From assembly GCA_031255275.1 (NCBI GenBank), contig JAIRSV010000025.1, positions 1-10,091 of the forward strand: a stretch of DNA of 10,091 nt, given 5' to 3'. Below the pieces are notes generated by a model. That model did not search any database, was not told the DNA's origin, and worked only from the letters and a program-made list of their open reading frames with translations. The translations under genes and the position numbers were made by a program. Every line of letters begins with the position of its first letter. The first letter of the stretch is position 1. Source of the stretch: Proteiniphilum sp. GTDB taxonomy: Bacteria; Bacteroidota; Bacteroidia; Bacteroidales; Dysgonomonadaceae. Of this stretch, positions 1 through 5,406 are shown in pieces.

Positions 1-425
1 ATCCGGACAGGGAACTGTTAGTAACGGGATACAGAGACGTTAATTATTTCGGTTGTTACAAAAAAGACGACGACAGTTTCAGGTTACTTTGGGAGAACCG
101 GAAAAAATACAAATACAGCTACAACAACAACCGCGTTGTTTTCGAACCTTCCAGAAAGGGAATCTATGAAATGACTCTTACCAAAGATTTCATTGTGACA
201 TTACAAAGAGATTACAAAAATGATCCTACCGATGAGTCGCAAGTGAGACGGGATGCAGGAAAGCTCCCCCGAACGCTGTTTGTGTATGACTATAACGGAA
301 AGTTGCTCAAAATAATTAACTACAATGTACCCATCGGCAGAATTGCGGGGGAGATAAAAACAAATACGGTATATGCCATTTATGCCGATCCGGATTTTAA
401 GCTTGGCGTCACTATTATCGAGTAA
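1..425 (+). CDS. C-terminal part of a probable 6-bladed beta-propeller (BF3164/TolB-like) lipoprotein
   Basis: The reading frame is open from the first complete codon at position 3 to the TAA at 423-425. About 140 residues are therefore visible and the N-terminus lies outside the window. An internal ATG at 171 also gives an open frame, but the reading frame continues without a stop upstream of it, so 171 is probably not the start. The visible part is rich in aromatic and beta-strand residues. Near the end it has the pattern LFVYDYNGKLLK, then a strand with GRIAG, then VYAIYADPDFKLGV. This blade-like rhythm (strand, D-x-x-G turn, strand) resembles the last blades of the BF3164-type propeller lipoproteins common in Bacteroidales, which are exported and usually of unknown substrate. 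The family call rests on recalled resemblance only, and the signal peptide cannot be seen. It does not obviously belong to the downstream operon, from which a palindrome and a promoter separate it. Confidence 0.6.
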   Translation, partial: PDRELLVTGYRDVNYFGCYKKDDDSFRLLWENRKKYKYSYNNNRVVFEPSRKGIYEMTLTKDFIVTLQRDYKNDPTDESQVRRDAGKLPRTLFVYDYNGKLLKIINYNVPIGRIAGEIKTNTVYAIYADPDFKLGVTIIE

Positions 426-497
426 AAGAGCATTGTTGATAATTATAGATTAGTAGGATACCGAATTCAGCTTTTGGCAAAAACAGCAGGATTTATG

Positions 498-517
498 GAA
501 AAGTAATATTACTTTTC
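498..517. promoter_or_regulatory. Perfect 20-bp palindrome upstream of the PASTA-ddl operon
   Basis: The half-sites GAAAAGTAAT and ATTACTTTTC are exact reverse complements with no spacer. The right arm (TTTTC) can instead pair with GAAAA at 520-524 across a two-base loop, so two mutually exclusive small hairpins are possible. The site lies 73 bp after the propeller stop and about 48 bp upstream of the TAnnTTTG motif. It could be an operator for a dimeric regulator, a weak terminator of the upstream gene (there is no T-tract), or chance. Function is inferred only. Confidence 0.4.
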
Positions 518-564
518 GGGAAAAACTCCGGGATTGAGGACTATCCCTCTCTCATTATTTTTTG

Positions 565-572
565 TATTTTTG
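565..572 (+). promoter_or_regulatory. Candidate Bacteroidetes -7 promoter element (TATTTTTG)
   Basis: The octamer TATTTTTG matches the Bacteroidetes primary-sigma -7 consensus TAnnTTTG. Transcription would start about 6-10 bases downstream, leaving a short leader before the ATG at 612. I do not see a convincing TTTG at the -33 position; the nearest TTG is about 28 bases upstream, which is too far. The motif argues that the TTG at 534 is not the translation start of the PASTA gene. Confidence 0.5.
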
Positions 573-611
573 TATTCCGTATATGCTTATACACTTATAT
601 ACTCGATCGTT

Positions 612-1268
612 ATGAGTAAAAAACAGACTGAAAAATCCATCTTAAACAACATCGTAAAGAATCTGCTGATGATCGCGTCATGCGCCGTACTGCTTGTTGT
701 GCTGACATTGCTGTTCTTGAACGTTTACACAAGGCACGGACAAAATGTGGTTGTGCCTGCTCTGGAAAATCTTCAGACGGGAGAAGCCAGTGTTATTCTC
801 AGGGCTAAGGGTCTCCATGCCGAAGTTGTGGATTCCATCTACCAGCGCGACGCTGTGCCGGGCGCTATCATGGATCAGACGCCCAAGGCGGGCAATAAAG
901 TGAAGGAGGGACGCGCCATTTATCTGACGATCTATTCAAACAGCCCGCAGATGATTGCCATACCGGAATTGACGGACTATTCCACCCGTCAGGCTTCAGC
1001 GCTGCTCAACTCGATGGGATTCTCCCAACTCTCCATTCAGGAGGTGCCGGCAGAATATTCCGGACTGGTGGTGGCTGTGGAGTACAGGGGCAAAAAACTG
1101 ACGCCGGAGGAAAAAATTCCTGCCGGTTCGTCGCTCACGCTGGTTGTAACCAGTGGCGCTCTTGCCGATTCGCTGCTCATCGACGGCGAATATATTGCGC
1201 CCTCCGGCAGTAACGGCCTCCTGCCGGAAGGTAACCGTAACGGGGCAATAGACAATTCATTTTTCTAA
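612..1268 (+). CDS. Membrane-anchored PASTA domain protein (no kinase domain)
   Basis: The product has 218 residues. I chose ATG 612 because it follows a TAnnTTTG promoter motif and opens with a lysine-rich MSKKQTEK. An in-frame TTG at 534 would add 26 hydrophobic residues encoded across that promoter. Residues about 17-37 form one transmembrane helix with the N-terminus cytoplasmic. Two PASTA repeats follow, at about 44-108 and 113-183; the first has VPALENLQTGEAS...GLHAEVVDS and DQTPKAGNKVKEG. A short low-complexity tail ends the protein. PASTA domains bind peptidoglycan fragments or beta-lactams in Ser/Thr kinases and some PBPs; here there is no kinase or transpeptidase domain, so it is probably a periplasmic wall-sensing or scaffold protein. 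Its position just before rluD and ddl is, as I recall, conserved in Bacteroidales. It seems to be the first gene of the operon. Confidence 0.88.
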   Translation: MSKKQTEKSILNNIVKNLLMIASCAVLLVVLTLLFLNVYTRHGQNVVVPALENLQTGEASVILRAKGLHAEVVDSIYQRDAVPGAIMDQTPKAGNKVKEGRAIYLTIYSNSPQMIAIPELTDYSTRQASALLNSMGFSQLSIQEVPAEYSGLVVAVEYRGKKLTPEEKIPAGSSLTLVVTSGALADSLLIDGEYIAPSGSNGLLPEGNRNGAIDNSFF

Positions 1269-1278
1269 CTGATTGTTT

Positions 1279-2355
1279 GTGACGGAACAGGATTTGGATG
1301 ACATTGATTTTTTACCTGAAGATGATGACGCGATAGCGGAGGATTCGCAGGACGTAAACCGGAAATTTGAGCATTACCGGTTTACGGCTGATAAGGGGCA
1401 GAGTCTGCTGAGAATCGACAAATTTCTTTCCGTCAGAATAGAGGGGATTTCCAGGAACCGCATCCAGCAGGCTGCCGAGGCGGATTGTATTTTGGTAAAC
1501 GGTCGGCCGGTGAGTTCGAACTACAAGGTGAAGCCGCTTGATGTGATCTCTATCGTGATGGATCGTCCGAGGCGTGAACTGGAAATCATACCCGAAAATA
1601 TCCCGCTTGACATTGTTTATGAAGATGACTGTCTGATGGTGATCAACAAACCGGCCGGCATGGTTGTACATCCCGGTCACGGAAACTATACGGGTACCCT
1701 GGTCAATGCGGTGGCGTTTCACCTGAACCGGAATAATATCGACAGCCCGGACGATCCGAGACTGGGTCTGGTGCACCGGATCGACAAAGATACATCGGGA
1801 CTGCTGCTCGTAGCGAAAACCCCGGAAGCGAAAACAAACCTCTCGGGACAGTTCTTCCGCAAAGAGACAAAGCGGGTGTATGCCGCTTTGGTGTGGGGAA
1901 ATCCGGCGGACGACCGCGGAACGGTCGAGGGATATATCGGACGCGACCCGAACGACCGTATGCGCATGCGCGTCTTCCCGGACGGAGATCGGGGCAAACC
2001 GGCCATCACCCACTTCTGCGTGTTGGAACGATTCGGTTACGTGACGCTGGTGCGCTGCAGGCTGGAAACAGGACGTACTCACCAGATCAGGGTACACATG
2101 AAATATGCGGGACACCCTCTGTTTAACGATGAGCGTTACGGTGGAAACGAAATTCTTCGCGGTACGCATTTCGCAAAGTACAGGCAGTTCGTTTCCAATT
2201 GCTTTGCTCTCTGTCCGCGACAGTGTCTGCACGCTCAGACGCTGGGATTTGTACATCCTGCCACGGGCGAAGCGCTTTATTTCGAAAGCGATGTCCCGGA
2301 TGATATGCTGTCCGTCATCGACAGGTGGAGGACATACTGCCGGGTGGAAAGATGA
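1279..2355 (+). CDS. rluD: RluA/RluD family 23S rRNA pseudouridine synthase
   Basis: This cytoplasmic enzyme isomerises uridines in 23S rRNA to pseudouridine; RluD modifies helix 69. With the GTG start at 1279 it has 358 residues, near the usual length for the family plus an acidic N-terminal tail of about 30 residues (EDDDAIAED). An in-frame TTG at 1273 would add two residues; either start leaves only 4-10 bp after the PASTA stop. An S4 RNA-binding domain lies at about residues 39-95 (LLRIDKFLSVRIEG...ILVNGRPV). The catalytic domain carries the signature HRIDKDTSGLLLVAKT with the catalytic aspartate at residue 169. Later it has the family motif GRTHQIRVHMKYAGHPLFND. RluA, RluC and RluD paralogues cannot be fully separated by eye. 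The S4 domain plus the long catalytic domain favour RluD or RluC over RluA. Confidence 0.93.
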   Translation: MTEQDLDDIDFLPEDDDAIAEDSQDVNRKFEHYRFTADKGQSLLRIDKFLSVRIEGISRNRIQQAAEADCILVNGRPVSSNYKVKPLDVISIVMDRPRRELEIIPENIPLDIVYEDDCLMVINKPAGMVVHPGHGNYTGTLVNAVAFHLNRNNIDSPDDPRLGLVHRIDKDTSGLLLVAKTPEAKTNLSGQFFRKETKRVYAALVWGNPADDRGTVEGYIGRDPNDRMRMRVFPDGDRGKPAITHFCVLERFGYVTLVRCRLETGRTHQIRVHMKYAGHPLFNDERYGGNEILRGTHFAKYRQFVSNCFALCPRQCLHAQTLGFVHPATGEALYFESDVPDDMLSVIDRWRTYCRVER

Positions 2356-2385
2356 TTTGAATGATTGTAATGATTCGATAGTCTG

Positions 2386-3366
2386 ATGAAAAGAAAAAAT
2401 GTTGCCATTGTGTGGGGGGGCTACTCTTCGGAAATTGTAATATCCGAAAAGAGTGCCGCCGGTATTTACTCCTTTATAAATAAGGAGAAATACAATGTTT
2501 ACAAAGTAAGGATAGACCGCGCCTCGTGGGTGGCGGAAGACCGTGGCTGCTTCTGTCCGGTGGACAGGAATAATTTCAGCTTCACCGGCGGAGACGGCAG
2601 ACGTGTCCTGTTCGATTTCGCCTATATCACCATCCACGGAACTCCCGGAGAAGACGGTACGCTTCAGGGTTACTTCGACATGCTGGGGATCCCTTATTCC
2701 GGCTGCGGAGTGCTGGCTTCGGCGCTTACTTTCAACAAATTTACCTGTAACTGTTTCCTGAGAAACTTCGGGATCAAAACGGCCGATTCCATTCTTCTGA
2801 GGAAGAATGATCCCTGCCGGGTCGAAAGGATTATCTCTACCCTGGGATTACCTGTTTTCGTAAAGCCCAATCTGGGGGGATCAAGCTTTGCTACGGCCAA
2901 AGTGAAGGAGAGTTGCCGGCTCGATGGCGCTGTTGAAGAGGCTTTCGGGGAGGCGTCGGAGGTGATTGTGGAACAGTTTCTGGAGGGTACGGAGGTGACG
3001 TGCGGCTGCTTTGAAACCGGCAGAGGGATGACGGTGCTGCCGCTGACCGAAGTGGTTACATCCAACGAGTTTTTTGATTTTGACGCCAAGTATAACGGCC
3101 GGGCGGAGGAGATTACTCCTGCCCGGATTTCCGGTGAGATCACCTCGGCCATTCAGCGGGAAACCGCGAGAATTTACGGGCTGATCGGTGCGAAGGGGAT
3201 TATCAGGGTCGACTATATCCTGACCGGCGATGTGCCCGCTCTCCTGGAGGTGAATACTACGCCGGGTATGACGGCTGCCAGTTTTATCCCTCAGCAGGTG
3301 TCTGCCGCGGGACTTTCCATGACGGATATTATTACGGATATTATAGAAACGGCGACGGTTCTCTGA
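2386..3366 (+). CDS. ddl: D-alanine--D-alanine ligase
   Basis: This ATP-grasp enzyme joins two D-alanines in the cytoplasm to make the terminal dipeptide of the peptidoglycan stem. It has 326 residues, the usual Ddl length. Visible motifs are GGYSSE (Glu16, equivalent to E. coli DdlB E15), HGTPGEDGTLQG, FVKPNLGGSS (Lys160 and Ser166, equivalent to K144 and S150), FDFDAKY (Tyr236, equivalent to Y216), RVDY (Arg274) and EVNTTPGM (Asn290). The Tyr at the Y216 position fits a true D-Ala-D-Ala ligase; depsipeptide (D-lactate) ligases change this position. It starts 30 bp after rluD with an A-rich start context and no Shine-Dalgarno. Seven consecutive Gs at 2414-2420 encode part of the N-terminal Gly-Gly motif. 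The link to the PASTA gene points to a shared wall-synthesis role. Confidence 0.96.
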   Translation: MKRKNVAIVWGGYSSEIVISEKSAAGIYSFINKEKYNVYKVRIDRASWVAEDRGCFCPVDRNNFSFTGGDGRRVLFDFAYITIHGTPGEDGTLQGYFDMLGIPYSGCGVLASALTFNKFTCNCFLRNFGIKTADSILLRKNDPCRVERIISTLGLPVFVKPNLGGSSFATAKVKESCRLDGAVEEAFGEASEVIVEQFLEGTEVTCGCFETGRGMTVLPLTEVVTSNEFFDFDAKYNGRAEEITPARISGEITSAIQRETARIYGLIGAKGIIRVDYILTGDVPALLEVNTTPGMTAASFIPQQVSAAGLSMTDIITDIIETATVL

Positions 3367-3370
3367 CAGG

Positions 3371-3429
3371 CGGGGAGACATTCCCCGAAAAGTCGGAGGG
3401 CAACGGAAAACAGGATTTTCTTATTTTTT
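3371..3429 (+). terminator. Tandem small hairpins and T-tract between ddl and the acyltransferase gene (possible attenuator)
   Basis: Just after the ddl stop, CGGGGA (3371-3376) and TCCCCG (3382-3387) form a perfect 6-bp GC-rich stem with a 5-base loop, but no T-tract follows it directly. A weaker stem, GAAAA (3406-3410) with TTTTC (3416-3420), runs into TTATTTTTTT. Together they could terminate some transcripts or protect the ddl 3' end. No new promoter is obvious before the next gene, so read-through is likely. Confidence 0.35.
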
Positions 3430-3446
3430 TAACCCGCGAAAGTGTT

Positions 3447-4607
3447 ATGACTGTGACAACGACTGCTATAACGGACAGATTTGACGATATTCGCCCGACT
3501 CCCGACGGTGAGGTGCGGGCAGCCATTGCAAGGCTCGTCTCCGACAGCTCTTTCAGGCGTGTAGCCGAGGCGCTTGTGAAGCCCCTCGCGTGGGAAGAGT
3601 TTACCGCCCTGGTGCGTAAGTGTGAAACGAAAGACGACTTTCAGCGACTGGCTGTGTGCCCGGCGATGATGCGGCTGATCGGCAGGACCACTTCAGAGCT
3701 GACCGGGTCGGCATGGGAGAATATTCCCGAAGAGGGGGGATGTCTCATCATCTCCAATCACCGCGATATTGTGCTGGACGCGGCCTTCCTGAACGTGCTC
3801 ATGATTGACCGGGGGAGACCGGGCACGGAAATTGCCATCGGCGACAACCTGCTTGTTTACCCGTGGATAGAAGAACTGGTGCGCCTCAACAAGAGTTTCA
3901 TCGTGAAGCGAAGCGTCGCCGTGCGCCGGATGCTGGAAGTCTCAAAGCACCTCTCGGATTATATCCACGACGCGGTGACGTGCAGGGGAGAGTCGGCCTG
4001 GATAGCCCAGCGCGAGGGTCGGGCCAAGGATTCGGACGACAGAACCCAGGTGAGCCTGCTGAAGATGCTCACGCTGCACAACGCTTCCGCCCCGGCGCGG
4101 GCGTTGCAGGATCTGCGCATTGTCCCGCTCTCCATCTCCTATGAGTTTGATCCCTGCGATTATCTGAAGGCGAAAGAGTTTCAGCTCAAGCGCGATAATC
4201 CGGCGTACAGAAAAACGGAGGCTGACGACGTGGAAAATATGATGGTCGGCATAACGGGATTCAAGGGACGCGTCTCGCTCCGGTTCGGCACCTGCATCTC
4301 CGACGCCGTCGGCGCCATCCCCGAAACTGCCGGCAGAACGGAACTGCTTGAGAAAACAGCAACTCTTATCGACCGGGAGATTCATCGCAATTACGTCTTT
4401 TACCCGTTCAACTACGTGGCCTGCGACCTGATGTGCGGCTCAAAGCGCTTTGCCTCGCAGTATACGGCCGAAGACGTGTCGAATTTCAACGCTTACCTGC
4501 AGCGGCAGATCGATAAAATAAGCATCCCGCACAGGGACACTGCCTTTCTGCGCGGGAAAATAATCGAAATGTACGGGAATACGGTTAAAAACAATCTTGC
4601 ACTGTAA
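3447..4607 (+). CDS. PlsC-like glycerol-phosphate acyltransferase family protein (1-acyl-sn-glycerol-3-phosphate acyltransferase type)
   Basis: The product has 386 residues, longer than a bare PlsC (about 240), with extra N- and C-terminal segments. All four blocks of the acyltransferase superfamily can be placed: block I NHRDIVLD (His105, Asp111), block II NKSFIVKRS at about 148-156, block III WIAQREGRAKDSDDRTQ at about 185-201 (EGR motif), and block IV IVPLSISYE at about 225-233. It probably moves an acyl chain onto a glycerophospholipid precursor at the inner membrane. No clear transmembrane helix is present, so peripheral attachment is likely. Block I reads H-x5-D rather than the usual H-x4-D. 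From memory, Bacteroidales homologues share this NHRDI form, so it is probably a lineage subfamily and not a dead enzyme. The exact acyl donor and acceptor cannot be deduced. It lies 80 bp after ddl in the same operon. Confidence 0.85.
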   Translation: MTVTTTAITDRFDDIRPTPDGEVRAAIARLVSDSSFRRVAEALVKPLAWEEFTALVRKCETKDDFQRLAVCPAMMRLIGRTTSELTGSAWENIPEEGGCLIISNHRDIVLDAAFLNVLMIDRGRPGTEIAIGDNLLVYPWIEELVRLNKSFIVKRSVAVRRMLEVSKHLSDYIHDAVTCRGESAWIAQREGRAKDSDDRTQVSLLKMLTLHNASAPARALQDLRIVPLSISYEFDPCDYLKAKEFQLKRDNPAYRKTEADDVENMMVGITGFKGRVSLRFGTCISDAVGAIPETAGRTELLEKTATLIDREIHRNYVFYPFNYVACDLMCGSKRFASQYTAEDVSNFNAYLQRQIDKISIPHRDTAFLRGKIIEMYGNTVKNNLAL

Positions 4608-4617
4608 TAATTATTTT

Positions 4618-5283
4618 ATGAAACGTCACACGACCGCCCTTTCGGCGCATCCTCTCCCTCCTCTTCCTCATCCTCTTCCTCATCCTCTTCCTCTTCTTCT
4701 TCTTCTTCTTTTGCTGCTACTCTCCGCCTGCGAGAAGGGGACAGAACGAATGGACGATTACCTGGTGGAGTTTGCCACGGTTGCGGCGGAAGAAAATTCG
4801 GACTGCCGTTTCGTGCTCGACAACGGCAGAGTGCTCATTCCCGAAGCGGTGAAAAACTATGACGGAGAGCAGGGACAGCGCGTCATCCTCAACTATACAC
4901 CCCTGGAGGGAAACGTCATAAAGATCAACTTCGTATCCGGCATATTTACCGGCGTCATCAGCACGGAAGGCTTTCCGGAAGAGTGTTCGTACGATCCGGT
5001 GACGCTCCGGAGCGCCTGGGTGGGCGGAAATTACCTCAACCTGATTATCGAGACCGAATATCACAGCGAGTCGCACGGCATCGCACTGTTTCGCAACCGG
5101 GCATCCGCGTCCGTCGATCTCTACTTCAGCCACTCCTCCGGCGACGATCCTCCGGGCTATCCCAGGGTGATGTACGCTTCTTTCCTCCTCTCGGATCTGA
5201 GGCAGCCGGACGGTACTCCCGTTCCCTTCCGGTTTTTTGTCAGTACGTACGAGGGGATGAAGGTTGTTGACCTGGTGCTTTAG
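4618..5283 (+). CDS. NigD-like lipoprotein
   Basis: I take ATG 4618 as the start (221 residues), 10 bp after the acyltransferase stop. An in-frame TTG at 4597 would overlap that gene and is less likely. The signal peptide is odd: MKRHTTALSA, then a Pro/His/Leu stretch (PLPHPLPHPLP), then ten consecutive leucines and the lipobox LSAC with Cys38 as the lipidated residue. The mature part resembles the NigD-like family of Bacteroidales. It starts with a strand ending in a V/A-x-x-E turn, then RFVLDNGRVLIPEA, GQRVILNYTPLEG and SAWVGGNYLNLI. The C-terminal part is beta-rich and ends in a strand, VVDLVL. NigD-type proteins were named from a bacteriocin-associated operon, but most have no known function. 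It is expected in the outer or inner membrane, facing the periplasm or surface. The family call is by pattern recall. Confidence 0.78.
   Translation: MKRHTTALSAHPLPPLPHPLPHPLPLLLLLLLLLLSACEKGTERMDDYLVEFATVAAEENSDCRFVLDNGRVLIPEAVKNYDGEQGQRVILNYTPLEGNVIKINFVSGIFTGVISTEGFPEECSYDPVTLRSAWVGGNYLNLIIETEYHSESHGIALFRNRASASVDLYFSHSSGDDPPGYPRVMYASFLLSDLRQPDGTPVPFRFFVSTYEGMKVVDLVL
4648..4712 (+). repeat. Polypyrimidine repeat tract inside the lipoprotein signal-peptide coding region
   Basis: A 12-bp unit, CCTCTTCCTCAT, occurs at 4660-4671 and 4672-4683, with a partial third copy from 4684. A diverged copy precedes it. It then passes into (CTT)6 at 4693-4710. Only two purines interrupt the C/T tract over about 60 bases. 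Both units are multiples of three, so copy-number change would lengthen or shorten the signal peptide without a frameshift. Confidence 0.9.
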
Positions 5284-5343
5284 TCGTCCGCACCATTCGA
5301 TTGTTACTCGCCTGAATAGCGCGAAGCAGGGCGTGCGAAATGA

Positions 5344-5368
5344 TCACATTATCACATTATTCACATTA
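5344..5368. repeat. Three-copy TCACATTA microsatellite upstream of leuS
   Basis: TCACATTA occurs at 5344-5351, 5352-5359 and 5361-5368, directly upstream of the leuS -7 element and over the expected -33 region. Its reverse complement (TAATGTGA) recurs in degenerate form at 9284-9305 and 9932-9959, so it is a dispersed sequence and not specific to leuS. The rest of the 123-bp gap after the NigD-like gene (5284-5343) shows no clear terminator. Confidence 0.8.
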
Positions 5369-5374
5369 ATTTCC

Positions 5375-5382
5375 TATCTTTG
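5375..5382 (+). promoter_or_regulatory. leuS promoter -7 element (TATCTTTG)
   Basis: TATCTTTG fits the Bacteroidetes consensus TAnnTTTG exactly and is followed by CA, a common start context. Transcription should begin around 5388-5391, giving a leader of under 20 bases before ATG 5407. The -33 region is made of the TCACATTA repeat and has no TTTG. The short leader leaves no room for a T-box or other leader control. Confidence 0.7.
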
Positions 5383-5406
5383 CAACATTTTTAAACGAAA
5401 CGGGAT

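Noticed and set aside
534..611. TTG start that would lengthen the PASTA protein by 26 residues
   Set aside because: The stretch contains the TAnnTTTG promoter motif, and ATG 612 gives a normal lysine-rich N-terminus before the membrane helix.
1312..2637. Long open frame of 441 codons on the minus strand opposite rluD and the start of ddl
   Set aside because: It lies antisense to a well-supported gene with all RluD motifs, has no recognisable domain, and is rich in His/Arg/Val, as expected of a codon-bias shadow.
2386..3366. D-Ala-D-Lac (Van-type) ligase
   Set aside because: The residue matching E. coli DdlB Tyr216 is Tyr236 here, in DAKY, and the remaining motifs are of ordinary Ddl type. 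No van-like neighbours are present.
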